Assembly: GCA_902783255.1 (NCBI GenBank)
Contig: CACZQB010000052.1
Coordinates: forward strand, 1-41,388
From: Oscillospiraceae bacterium
Lineage (GTDB): Bacteria > Bacillota > Clostridia > Oscillospirales > UBA644
Length of the DNA: 41,388 bases
Direction of reading: 5' to 3'
Positions within the stretch are counted from its first letter, which is position 1. Each line of letters starts with the position of its first letter. Both the position numbers and the translations under genes were made by a program. Shown piece after piece: positions 16,697 to 25,317 of the stretch. Below the pieces are notes generated by a model. The model did not search any database, had not been told where the DNA came from, and saw nothing but the letters and a program-made list of their open reading frames with translations.

Positions 16697-17641
16697 ATGA
16701 GTAAAGCAAAATACGCAAATGTCGGCGGACAGGCGGTAATGGAAGGCATTATGATGCGTTCTCCGAAAAAAACGGTCCTTGCGGTCCGCGCTCCCGATAA
16801 GTCAATAGTAACAGAAGAGGTAAAATTCACATCTGTAAGAAAAAAATATAAATTCTTCGCAATACCGATCATCAGAGGCGCTGTTGCGTTTATAGAAAGT
16901 CTTGTTCTCGGCTTCAGGACCCTTTCGCGTTCTGCCGAAATCGCAGGATTTGAAGAGGAAACGAAAGGCAACAAAGCACTCGAAAGCTTTATGCTCGTAG
17001 TTTCTTTTATTATCGGAATCCTCATAGCCGTAGGTGTGTTTGTTATGCTGCCCATTGGCGCAAGAATGGGCATTTCATGGCTTATCGACCGCACGACAAA
17101 CTGTTTCGGCTATTGGCGCGCACTCATTGAAGGCGTAATACGAATAGGAATCTTTGTTCTTTACATATTCATAGTTTCAAGAATGAAAGAGATAAAAAGG
17201 CTTTTTCAGTATCACGGAGCGGAACACAAAACGATCTTCTGCTTTGAAGCAGGCAAAGAGCTCACTGTTGAAAACGTCAGAGTCCAGTCCCGTCTTCACC
17301 CGCGCTGCGGCACAAGCTTTCTTCTGATAACAATGCTTGTGGGAATACTTGTTTATTCACTTATTTCTTTGGACGGCATTGTTTATGTTATACTTAAACT
17401 TGCTCTTTTGCCCATAATCGGAGGACTCAGCTTTGAGATCATTCAGCTTGCGGGAAGATACAACAATTTATGCACAAGGATCGTAAGCGCTCCGGGAAAA
17501 TGGATGCAGATGCTTACAACCCGCGATCCCGATGACGACCAGATAGAGGTCGCTATTGCTGCGCTGAAGGCGTCTCTTACAGACGACGGCGAAAATATCG
17601 ACGTTGCCGCCGCATACAGATCCGAAGAAGATGTTAAATGA
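16697..17641 (+). CDS. DUF1385 (YqhQ-like) membrane protein
   Basis: This is a 314-residue membrane protein. The N-terminal GGQAVMEGIMMRSPKK signature is diagnostic of DUF1385. It has several hydrophobic segments (about 95-125, 144-165, 212-232 and 235-255) and a central QYHGAEHKTIFCFEAG motif with two histidines, followed by RLHPRCGTSF. These conserved His, Glu and Cys residues suggest metal binding or catalysis, but no biochemical function is established for the family as far as I know. AAAGGA precedes the ATG. The gene overlaps prmC, an arrangement frequently seen in Clostridia, where DUF1385 accompanies prmC and prfA. Confidence 0.88.
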   Translation: MSKAKYANVGGQAVMEGIMMRSPKKTVLAVRAPDKSIVTEEVKFTSVRKKYKFFAIPIIRGAVAFIESLVLGFRTLSRSAEIAGFEEETKGNKALESFMLVVSFIIGILIAVGVFVMLPIGARMGISWLIDRTTNCFGYWRALIEGVIRIGIFVLYIFIVSRMKEIKRLFQYHGAEHKTIFCFEAGKELTVENVRVQSRLHPRCGTSFLLITMLVGILVYSLISLDGIVYVILKLALLPIIGGLSFEIIQLAGRYNNLCTRIVSAPGKWMQMLTTRDPDDDQIEVAIAALKASLTDDGENIDVAAAYRSEEDVK

Positions 17642-18461
17642 GCTTCTGCAAAAGCTGAAAGACGCAGGGACCCCTGATGCCGAAGTTACGCTTGACGTTC
17701 TTTGCGCATATGTTAAAAAAAACGACTATTCGACCGTGAGGCTTTTGCGGATAACAAATGAGCTTTCTTTTACCGACGCGGAAAAAAAGGAACTCGAATC
17801 CCTTGTGTCGCTGCGTTCAGAAGGGGAACCTCTCGAATATATCACGGGTGAAAGAGAATTTTACGGTTTTATTTTCAGGTGCAAAAAAAATGTTCTTATT
17901 CCGCGAAACGATACAGAGATCCTCGTTGATACGGTGCTTGATTTTCTTAAAGACGGCGATTCTCTTCTTGATCTTTGTTCGGGAACGGGATGTGTTGGCA
18001 TTTCAGCGGCAAAGCACAGAAAAATCAGCCTTGTTCTGTCTGATATAAGCCCTTGTGCTCTTTCATGTGCAAAAGAAAATGCGGAACGACTTCTTCCCGA
18101 AGAGAATGTGCGTGTTATTTATCACGATGTATTTCGGGATACACCGAAAGATATGTTTGACATGATAACGGCAAATCCGCCGTATATTACAGCGAAAGAA
18201 ATGGGATCGCTTGATTCGGACGTAAAAAAAGAGCCTTCTCTTGCCCTTTTCGGGGGTGAGGACGGACTTGATTTTTATCGGGCAATAGCCGCAAGATACC
18301 GCAGCTGTATCAAAGACGGCGGGTACCTGTTTTTTGAAATAGGCGCAAAACAGGGTGCGGCAGTCTTTTCGATCCTTGAAAAAAACGGATATGAAGAAAT
18401 ACAGATAAAAAAAGATTATAACTCTAAAGACAGGGTCGTTTTTGCCCGAAAAACTAAGTAA
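17631..18461 (+). CDS. prmC: peptide chain release factor N5-glutamine methyltransferase PrmC
   Basis: PrmC methylates the glutamine of the GGQ motif of release factors RF1/RF2 with S-adenosylmethionine. The product has about 276 residues, the expected size. An N-terminal helical domain binds the release factor (EPLEYITGEREFYGF). Then come the family's LIPRNDTE block, the SAM-binding LDLCSGTGCVGIS (113-125) and the catalytic NPPY at 182-185. The start at 17631 lies inside the last codons of the DUF1385 gene (11-base overlap). A longer frame from 17604 would add nine non-conserved residues. No prfA follows; ddl comes next instead. The identification is firm. Confidence 0.94.
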   Translation: MLNELLQKLKDAGTPDAEVTLDVLCAYVKKNDYSTVRLLRITNELSFTDAEKKELESLVSLRSEGEPLEYITGEREFYGFIFRCKKNVLIPRNDTEILVDTVLDFLKDGDSLLDLCSGTGCVGISAAKHRKISLVLSDISPCALSCAKENAERLLPEENVRVIYHDVFRDTPKDMFDMITANPPYITAKEMGSLDSDVKKEPSLALFGGEDGLDFYRAIAARYRSCIKDGGYLFFEIGAKQGAAVFSILEKNGYEEIQIKKDYNSKDRVVFARKTK

Positions 18462-18472
18462 AGGAAATAAAT

Positions 18473-19495
18473 ATGAAAGTTGCTCTTATATTCGGCGGCA
18501 AGTCCACCGAACATGAAGTTTCGTGTCTTTCGGCAGCGTCAATACTTGACAACATAAAAGGTCATGAAGTTCTTCCTATCGGAATAACAAAAAACGGTGA
18601 GTGGTTTTACACAAAAGCATCTTCGGACGATATACGCAGCGGCAGATGGACAGAGCTTGAAAAACAGCCCGTAAGCATAGATCTTGCAAATAAGGAATTT
18701 ATGTGCTGCGGAAAAAAACTTGATATCGACGTTTGTTTCCCGATCGTTCACGGCAGAAACGGCGAAGACGGAAGACTGCAGGGACTTCTTGAAATGCTCG
18801 GCGTAAAATATGTAGGTTCGGGCGTGTTGGGATCGGCTGTCTGTATGGATAAAATAACTGCGAACAAACTGTTTGAAGCGGCAGGTATTCGTCGTGCAAA
18901 ATGGTTTCCTGTTATAAAAGGGAAAAACGACCGTATGGATGAAATAAGATCGGCAGCTGAAAAACTCGGCTATCCGGTATTTGTAAAACCTTCAAACGCA
19001 GGTTCCTCTGTGGGAATAACAAAATGTTTTAACGAAACGCAGCTTCAAAAAGCGATCGAAACGGCTTTTTCTGTAGACAGCAGAGCGGTCGTTGAAAAAA
19101 GCATCGAAAATCCTGTCGAGGTCGAAGTGGCAGTGATGGGCAACGAGGATCCGATAGCGTCGCATACTGGAAGAATAATTTCTTCAAACGACCAGATATA
19201 TGATTACGATGCAAAATACATCAGCGGCACATCTCAAACGCTTATACCGTCCGGACTTTCACGGGAAATCGAAGAAGAAATAAGGCAGACTGCCATCCGC
19301 GCATATACATATTGCGGCTGCAGAGGTTTTTCGCGCGTTGATTTTTTGATTGACAAAAACGGAGAAATCAATATCAATGAAATAAATACTCTTCCGGGCT
19401 TTACAAGCATCAGTATGTTTCCGGCTCTTTTTATCGCGGAGGGAATGACATATTCCGAACTTATAGACAGGCTGCTGAAATACGCTCTGGACTGA
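18473..19495 (+). CDS. ddl: D-alanine--D-alanine ligase
   Basis: This cytoplasmic ATP-grasp ligase joins two D-alanines for the peptidoglycan pentapeptide. It has 340 residues. Family features are the N-terminal VALIFGGKSTEHEVSCLSA glycine loop, the HGRNGEDGRLQGLLEMLGV segment, the ATP-binding VFVKPSNAGSSVGI stretch, and the C-terminal metal-binding block INEINTLPGFTSISMFP. The active-site loop reads YDYDAKY, the Tyr form typical of enzymes making D-Ala-D-Ala rather than D-Ala-D-Lac. The gap from prmC is 11 bases with AAAGGA before the ATG. Confidence 0.96.
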   Translation: MKVALIFGGKSTEHEVSCLSAASILDNIKGHEVLPIGITKNGEWFYTKASSDDIRSGRWTELEKQPVSIDLANKEFMCCGKKLDIDVCFPIVHGRNGEDGRLQGLLEMLGVKYVGSGVLGSAVCMDKITANKLFEAAGIRRAKWFPVIKGKNDRMDEIRSAAEKLGYPVFVKPSNAGSSVGITKCFNETQLQKAIETAFSVDSRAVVEKSIENPVEVEVAVMGNEDPIASHTGRIISSNDQIYDYDAKYISGTSQTLIPSGLSREIEEEIRQTAIRAYTYCGCRGFSRVDFLIDKNGEININEINTLPGFTSISMFPALFIAEGMTYSELIDRLLKYALD

Positions 19496-19515
19496 TTTTT
19501 GAAAGGATGAATAAT

Positions 19516-21138
19516 ATGCGGTTTTTCGATTTTTGCTCCGGTATCGGCGGCGGGCGTATTGCGCTTGAATCTGCCGGACATACCTGCGTTGGCTATTGTG
19601 AAAATGACAAAACCGCCGATGTTATTTTTTCGTATCTTACGGGCGACTGCAGAGGGTTCGGAGATATAATGCTTCTTGATCCTTCCCGCCTTCCCGATTT
19701 TGAAATAATGCTTGCCGGTTTTCCATACAAAAATTTTTCCGCTTCGGGCAAAAGAGACGGATTTACCGATAACAAAGCGCATGTTATAACGGCGCTTATA
19801 GGTATCCTTTCCGTAAAAAAACCGTCGTATTTTATTTTTGAAAACGACAGAGGATTTTTGTCATACAGCGGAGGCAGAGCATTCAAAACAGTATGCGGAG
19901 CGCTTGAAAACGCCGGTTATGATGTATATACAAGCATACTTAATTCGTCAGACTACGGTATACCTCACAGCAGGGAAAGAGTATACCTCGTCGGCGCTCC
20001 GAAAGGATCATGGAAAGACGGCTTTTCATGGCCCGAAAAAACGGAGTGCAGACCGCTTTGCGAGTTTCTCTGCGATGATTCCGCCCCTGTTCTCCCCGTT
20101 ACCGATCCGACATTCTTTGCCGGGCTTTCGAATGATTTCAACAGAGGTCGTATCTTTATTGATCAGCTGCTGTCACAGGATTATACAGTCATAGACAGAC
20201 GCTGGAACGATTACCGCGTGCATACCGGAAAAGTTCCCGCTCTGAGCTCGTCGCGGTCCGGAATACTTTATACTCTCGGCGGTGAACTGCGGAAAATAAC
20301 CGCATACGAAGCTCTTCTTTTACAGGGCTTTCCCGAAAAAACCGCAAGAAAAGCAAGAGACGCCGGCATCCTTCGCGGCAGCCTCATGAAATACGCCGCT
20401 AATTCAGTATCGGTAAACGTAATTTACAATATAGCTCTCAGTCTTGAAAAACAGGCGGCATTTACAGACGGCGGGTTTAACGATGAAAGCATAAACAGCG
20501 GGTTTTCGCAAACAAACCTCGGCACAAAAAAACGCTTTCTCGGTGCGCTTTCTGCGTGGACAGAAAACGATAATGCAGCAAAATGGTTTTCTTTTATGGG
20601 ACAGGATGTCAAAAATATCGACACAGTCACTTTTGAATCCGCAACAAAAGGTATGCCGTTGAAAATGCATGTCAAAGAGCGCGGAAAACGCACGGCAAAC
20701 ATTGTTAGAATCGGATATTATTCATTATCAGCAAAAATGAGATCAGCAAAAATAGCCGGAATACCGATTGAAGAACTGAAAAAAATATGGTCGATTCCCG
20801 AAGAGGTTTTTTCTCTTATTGAAATGTATACTGTCGGAAAAACACGTTTTCGCGAAATGACCGTGTATGAGCGTGAAAGTATCCGATCATGGTTTTTTGA
20901 AAACAGATTTCTTATTGTTTCGGATATTATTTGCGGCAGGGGCGAAAACGCCCGAGATTTCATGTTTTTTTCTCTGAAAAAGGATGGGGGAACAGAGTGG
21001 TTCTTTACCGATGTGGGCGCACTTGTAGGCAGAAATACGCAGGGAACAACCGAATTTCACGGTGAGTCGCTCAAAGTATGCGGCGTTTCCGTTTCACGCA
21101 CAACAAACGGATGTCTCAAATTCGGCATAGCATTTTAA
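19516..21138 (+). CDS. degenerate C5-cytosine DNA methyltransferase fused to a restriction-endonuclease-like C-terminus
   Basis: This encodes about 540 residues. Residues 1-320 follow the C5-MTase order: motif I DFCSGIGGGR (5-14), motif IV GFPYKNFS (68-75), motif VI FEND (108-111), motif VIII SRERV (152-156), a target-recognition-like stretch (about 175-255), motif IX RKITAYEALLLQGFPE (259-274) and motif X AANSV (294-298). The catalytic Cys of the PCQ loop is replaced by Tyr71, ENV by END, and GNSV by ANSV, so cytosine methylation is not expected. Residues 330-540 resemble, from memory, a type II endonuclease layout (FLGALSAWTEND, LIVSDIICGRG near 466), but the usual terminal QRKGGD element reads SRTTNG. 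The start at 19516 is chosen because AAAGG abuts the alternative ATG at 19507. The frame is intact and sits between ddl and murI with small gaps. It may be a domesticated R-M fusion used as a DNA-binding protein. Confidence 0.75.
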   Translation: MRFFDFCSGIGGGRIALESAGHTCVGYCENDKTADVIFSYLTGDCRGFGDIMLLDPSRLPDFEIMLAGFPYKNFSASGKRDGFTDNKAHVITALIGILSVKKPSYFIFENDRGFLSYSGGRAFKTVCGALENAGYDVYTSILNSSDYGIPHSRERVYLVGAPKGSWKDGFSWPEKTECRPLCEFLCDDSAPVLPVTDPTFFAGLSNDFNRGRIFIDQLLSQDYTVIDRRWNDYRVHTGKVPALSSSRSGILYTLGGELRKITAYEALLLQGFPEKTARKARDAGILRGSLMKYAANSVSVNVIYNIALSLEKQAAFTDGGFNDESINSGFSQTNLGTKKRFLGALSAWTENDNAAKWFSFMGQDVKNIDTVTFESATKGMPLKMHVKERGKRTANIVRIGYYSLSAKMRSAKIAGIPIEELKKIWSIPEEVFSLIEMYTVGKTRFREMTVYERESIRSWFFENRFLIVSDIICGRGENARDFMFFSLKKDGGTEWFFTDVGALVGRNTQGTTEFHGESLKVCGVSVSRTTNGCLKFGIAF

Positions 21139-21154
21139 TCTCGGAGAATGATTT

Positions 21155-21964
21155 ATGGAAAAAGCTATAGGTGTTTTCGATTCCGGACTCGGCGGACTTA
21201 CCGCGGTGAAAGAACTGTCCGAACTCATGCCAAACGAAAACATAATATATCTCGGCGATACCGCGCGCGTTCCTTACGGTTCTCGTTCGCCTGAAACACT
21301 TGTCAGATTTGCAAAACAGGACCTTGAATTCTTTTTTGAGCAGAATGTTAAAGCGGTTCTTGTTGCATGCGGCACAATAAGCACCGTTGCGCTGCCGGTA
21401 CTGAAAGAAATGTGTCCCGTATTTATAGAAGGCGTCGTTTCTCCCGCAGCAAAAAAAGCAGCTGAAGTTACAAAAAACGGCAAAGTCGCCGTGATCGCCA
21501 CAAACGCTGCGATCAACAGCGGCGAATACGGAAAAGAGCTTCGTGCGATAAACAGCGATTTATCCGTTATAGAAAAAGCGTGCCCGATGTTTGTGCCTAT
21601 CGTTGAAAACGGCTATTTCGGTAAAAACGATCCGGTCGCAAAGCTTATCGTGGAAGATTATTTATCGGAAATAAAATCGAGCGGCGCAGATACGCTGATT
21701 CTCGGCTGCACGCATTATCCTATTCTTCGCCCGGCAATCGAGGAGTTCCTCGGTCCCGACATAACTCTTGTCGATTCCGGCAAAGAGGCGGCAAAAGAAG
21801 TTTGCAGATATATTAAAGAATCGAAACAGGAAAATGAGTCGGGCGCAGGCGGAAATGTTTATTATGTTACGGATGAACCTTCAGGCTTTATTCCGCTTGC
21901 GGAGCTTTTTCTGAACAAAAAAATAGGTGAAGTAAAAAAAGTATCGCTTGGCGATGACAATTGA
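21155..21964 (+). CDS. murI: glutamate racemase
   Basis: MurI supplies D-glutamate for peptidoglycan. The product has 269 residues, the normal length. The N-terminal GVFDSGLGGLTAVKEL carries the conserved D9-S10; YLGDTARVPYGSRS follows; the two catalytic cysteines are C72 (VACGTISTVA) and C185 (LGCTHYPIL), the second with its HYP context. The first cysteine motif reads C-G-T instead of the common C-N-T. GGAG lies 8 bases before the ATG. It is separated from ddl by the methyltransferase-like gene, so a cell-wall precursor pair appears to be interrupted. Confidence 0.93.
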   Translation: MEKAIGVFDSGLGGLTAVKELSELMPNENIIYLGDTARVPYGSRSPETLVRFAKQDLEFFFEQNVKAVLVACGTISTVALPVLKEMCPVFIEGVVSPAAKKAAEVTKNGKVAVIATNAAINSGEYGKELRAINSDLSVIEKACPMFVPIVENGYFGKNDPVAKLIVEDYLSEIKSSGADTLILGCTHYPILRPAIEEFLGPDITLVDSGKEAAKEVCRYIKESKQENESGAGGNVYYVTDEPSGFIPLAELFLNKKIGEVKKVSLGDDN

Positions 21965-21989
21965 CGACAGACGTTGTAAAGGAGATAAA

Positions 21990-22421
21990 ATGAAAGAAGA
22001 AAATACTGCCTTCCTTGAAATCAAATCGATTCAGGACGGGATCGAATCCATGCTTCTTATATCCGATGTCCGCGTATCAAGAAAAAAACACTGCCGTCTT
22101 ATTGAATTTGACGGAACGGAAATATGCGGTATTCCCGGAGAGGTAACAAGTTTTAAGATATATGACGATAATAATGTGGAGCTCACAACAACAGGCAGAA
22201 ACAACGTGTCATCCTCTATGATATTTGAGGAAGGCGTAAAACAGCACTGTCATTATACCGATGCGTTCAACGAGCCTGTTGAGATAGGTTTTTCCACAAA
22301 CAGAGTCAGATCCGTTACAAACGAAAGAGGCGGAAAGCTTGAAATAGACTATTTTGTTGAATTCAACAATATTCTTTCAAGCCAAAATACAATGAAGCTC
22401 ACATACAAATATAATTCCTGA
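21990..22421 (+). CDS. DUF1934 beta-barrel protein (YwiB-like)
   Basis: This encodes 143 residues, mostly beta strands, with the DUF1934 layout: an opening FLEIKSIQDG strand, SFKIYDDNNVELTTTGRNN, a central FEEGVKQHCHY turn, and a C-terminal EIDYFVEFNN strand leading to the end. The family folds as a calycin-like barrel and is found next to argS in many Firmicutes, as here (16-base gap). No molecular function is established to my knowledge. The start at 21990 has AAAGGAG 6 bases upstream; an in-frame ATG at 21948 lies inside murI and is not preferred. Confidence 0.85.
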   Translation: MKEENTAFLEIKSIQDGIESMLLISDVRVSRKKHCRLIEFDGTEICGIPGEVTSFKIYDDNNVELTTTGRNNVSSSMIFEEGVKQHCHYTDAFNEPVEIGFSTNRVRSVTNERGGKLEIDYFVEFNNILSSQNTMKLTYKYNS

Positions 22422-22437
22422 AAGGCGCAGAACCGAA

Positions 22438-24117
22438 ATGGACTTTTTAAAAGAAATAAACAGAATTATAACAGAAAGCGTATCCGCCGCAATAAAAGAG
22501 GCGCAGCGTAAAGGCGAGCTGCCTGATGCAGATGAATACTCTTTTTCGGTTGAAGTTCCCAAAGATCCTTCTTTCGGTGATTTTTCGACCAACGCGGCAA
22601 TGACGGGTGCGAAAATATTCAGAAAAAATCCCGCTCAGATCGCAAAAACGATCGTTGACAATATTTCGCTCCATCCATGGCTTTCCTCCGCGGAAGTTGC
22701 CGGTGCGTTTATCAATTTCCGCATGAGTTCCGATTATTTTTCGGATGTTGTGAAAAACATTTCTTCCGAGGGCTCTGAATATGGGCGCTCGGATTTCGGC
22801 GCAGGAAAAAAAGTGATGGTCGAGTATGTTTCCGCAAACCCGACAGGTATGATGCATATGGGCAATGCCAGGGGCGGGGCTCTCGGCGACAGCCTTGCAA
22901 CGGTCCTTAAACTTACCGGATTTGATGTTACGCGCGAATTTTATATCAACGACGCAGGAAATCAGATAGAGAAATTCAAGGATTCTCTTGAGGCGAGATA
23001 TCTTCAGCATTTTCTCGGTCAGGATGCCGTCGAATTTCCCGAAGACGGGTATAAAGGCGCAGATATCACAGACAGGGCGGAAGAATTTATCGCCTTTAAC
23101 GGAGACAAATATCTGAACGCTCCGTCAGACGAAAGAAAACAGGCGCTTCTTGCATATGCTCTTCCGAAAAATATGGAAATAATCCGCTCGAACCTTGAAG
23201 AATACAGAGCTGAATACGATAACTGGTTCAGCGAATCAACTCTTCACAAAAGCGGCGCGGTAAATGAAATAATCGATATCCTTACAAAAAACGGCCATAC
23301 ATATTCTCAGGATGGCGCATTGTGGTACAGAGCAACTGATTTCGGCGCCGAAAAAGACGAAGTCCTCATAAGAAAAAACGGCACGCCCACTTACTTCGCC
23401 GCCGATATTGCGTATCACAGAAATAAAATCGTTGACAGAGGCTTTGAAAAAGTAATAAACATCTGGGGCGCAGATCACTACGGACATATCGCGCGCCTAA
23501 AGGGCGCTCTTGACGCAATAGGCGTGGACAGTTCCAAACTCGATGTAATAGTCGTTCAGCTTGTTCGTCTTCTTCAGAACGGAGAGGCTGTTAAAATGTC
23601 AAAACGGACAGGCCGCAGCATAACTCTTTCGGATCTTTTTGAAATGACCGGCGTTGATGCGGCAAGATTTTTCTTTAATTTAAGGAGATCTGATACGCAT
23701 TTTGATTTTGATATCGACCTTTCTGTTGCAAAAACAAATCAGAATCCCGTTTATTACGTTCAGTACGCTCATGCGAGAATATGTTCCATCCTTTCAGTGC
23801 TCAGAGCGGAAGGAACGGATCCGGATAAAAAATTTACGGATATAACATATTCCGAACCCGCTGAAAAAGCGCTGATAAACAGTCTTGCGTCTTATCCCGA
23901 CGAGCTTGTAAAAACGGCGACGGATTATGATGTGTCGAGAATAACGAAATATACGGTTGACCTTGCTACCGCGTTTCATGCTTTTTATAATGACTGCCGT
24001 GTCAGGGTGGACGACGAAAAAGTAATGTATTCACGCATAGCGCTTGTAAAGGCGGTAAAAACGGTCCTTGAAAATGCACTTGCGGTTCTGAAAGTAACCG
24101 CTCCGGAGAAAATGTGA
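22438..24117 (+). CDS. argS: arginyl-tRNA synthetase
   Basis: This class I aminoacyl-tRNA synthetase charges tRNA(Arg). It has 559 residues. It has the N-terminal additional domain (about 1-100), the HIGH-type signature as HMGN (140-143, within SANPTGMMHMGNARGG), the arginine-pocket region FYINDAGNQ, and a canonical KMSKR at 386-390. The C-terminal DALR anticodon-binding domain follows, with YVQYAHARICSIL. The stop codon overlaps the next gene's ATG. The preceding DUF1934 gene is its usual companion. The identification is firm. Confidence 0.97.
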   Translation: MDFLKEINRIITESVSAAIKEAQRKGELPDADEYSFSVEVPKDPSFGDFSTNAAMTGAKIFRKNPAQIAKTIVDNISLHPWLSSAEVAGAFINFRMSSDYFSDVVKNISSEGSEYGRSDFGAGKKVMVEYVSANPTGMMHMGNARGGALGDSLATVLKLTGFDVTREFYINDAGNQIEKFKDSLEARYLQHFLGQDAVEFPEDGYKGADITDRAEEFIAFNGDKYLNAPSDERKQALLAYALPKNMEIIRSNLEEYRAEYDNWFSESTLHKSGAVNEIIDILTKNGHTYSQDGALWYRATDFGAEKDEVLIRKNGTPTYFAADIAYHRNKIVDRGFEKVINIWGADHYGHIARLKGALDAIGVDSSKLDVIVVQLVRLLQNGEAVKMSKRTGRSITLSDLFEMTGVDAARFFFNLRRSDTHFDFDIDLSVAKTNQNPVYYVQYAHARICSILSVLRAEGTDPDKKFTDITYSEPAEKALINSLASYPDELVKTATDYDVSRITKYTVDLATAFHAFYNDCRVRVDDEKVMYSRIALVKAVKTVLENALAVLKVTAPEKM

Positions 24118-25316
24118 TGAATTTTACATATCCCTTACTTCTTGACGGCGCAACCGGCACAAATCTGATCGCGGCAGGTATGCAGCCCGGCGAAAGAACG
24201 GCTGATTTTGTGCTTGCAAATCCGTCTGTGATGTCCGATCTTTTGAGACGTTATATCGAAGCAGGCTCAAAAGTTATATATACGCCCACTTTCGGCGTAA
24301 ATCCCGAAAAATTCGGAGATAGTTATTCGGACGTTCTGAAAAGGCTGATCTATTTAACACGCGAAACAGCTGAAAAATTCGGCGGCGGCAATGTTCTTAT
24401 CGCAAGCGATATTTCTCCGTGCGGACTTTTCTGCGAGCCGATGGGCAAGGCTGCTTTCGATGATATTTATGAGTCTTTTGCCGGACCGCTGAAAATCTTT
24501 ACGGAAGAAAACGTTGATATTCTTTCGTTTATGACGATGTATTCCCTTTCCGAATCCCGGATCGCTCTTCTTGCCTGCAAAGATATTTCCGAAAAACCGG
24601 TATTCGCGTCAGTCACGGTAGATAAAAACGGAAAAACAATGACGGGCAGCGATATAAAAACATGTGTTTCCCTGCTCGGTTCTCTCGGTGCTTCCGCTGC
24701 CGGTTTCAACTGTTCGACCGGTCCTCTTGATATGGTTGCAAACGTCCGTGCCGCATATTCCGTTGCAAAAGCGCCTATATATTGCAAACCGAATGCAGGA
24801 ACGGATGTAGAAAACTATCTTTCGCCCGAAGACTTTTCGGAAGCGATGAGAAAGCTTATAAGCGAGGGCGCATCTGTTGTCGGCGGATGCTGCGGAACAA
24901 CTCCGGACCATATTGCCGCTCTTGCAAAAATACTGCCGGAATGCAGCGCAAAAATGCCGTGCTGCAATACGGATGGAAAAATAACGGTCTGTACGGAAAA
25001 AACGCTTTACATCTTTGAAAATGAGCCTTCTCTTAGCCCTGTTTACGATGTTGAAACATTTCTTGAAGAAGCGTTTGATTTTGATACGGACGAATACGAT
25101 GCTGCGGAAATCGAACTGAAAACTGCGGACGAGGCAAAAGAGCTGCTCGGTTCTGTTTATATGTTTGATGTCCCCATTGCGGTAACATGCGATGAAAAAA
25201 TCGCGCTGATGCTGGCAAAAGAATATTGCGGCAACCTGATGTTCACGCAAAAATGCTGTTTTGAAAACGAAACGAAAAAAATACTTGAAACGCATTTTGC
25301 GTCCGTTTTTATCTGA
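24117..25316 (+). CDS. MetH-type homocysteine S-methyltransferase domain protein, shortened
   Basis: This encodes about 399 residues. Residues 1-275 form a homocysteine-binding barrel: LLLDGATGTNLIAAGM, then a Zn site made of C199 (GFNCSTG) and C258-C259 (GGCCGTTP). The rest (about 285-399) looks like the beginning of a pterin-binding domain (DVPIAVTCDEKIALMLAKEYCG) but stops before the body of that domain. The cobalamin-binding and activation domains of full MetH are absent. It may be a partial methionine synthase working with separate corrinoid and methyl-THF proteins, or a methyltransferase using another donor such as S-methylmethionine. The start is ATG 24117, which overlaps the argS stop by one base; GGAG is 8 bases upstream. 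A GTG at 24114 is also in frame. Confidence 0.8.
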   Translation: MNFTYPLLLDGATGTNLIAAGMQPGERTADFVLANPSVMSDLLRRYIEAGSKVIYTPTFGVNPEKFGDSYSDVLKRLIYLTRETAEKFGGGNVLIASDISPCGLFCEPMGKAAFDDIYESFAGPLKIFTEENVDILSFMTMYSLSESRIALLACKDISEKPVFASVTVDKNGKTMTGSDIKTCVSLLGSLGASAAGFNCSTGPLDMVANVRAAYSVAKAPIYCKPNAGTDVENYLSPEDFSEAMRKLISEGASVVGGCCGTTPDHIAALAKILPECSAKMPCCNTDGKITVCTEKTLYIFENEPSLSPVYDVETFLEEAFDFDTDEYDAAEIELKTADEAKELLGSVYMFDVPIAVTCDEKIALMLAKEYCGNLMFTQKCCFENETKKILETHFASVFI

Positions 25317-25317
25317 T

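Noticed and set aside
19736..19738. The Tyr codon (TAC) in motif IV of the methyltransferase-like gene as a sequencing error for Cys (TGC)
   Set aside because: A one-base error is possible there, but motifs VI, VIII and X are altered too, and a FPC core would still lack the usual PCQ context, so a single error does not explain the degeneration.
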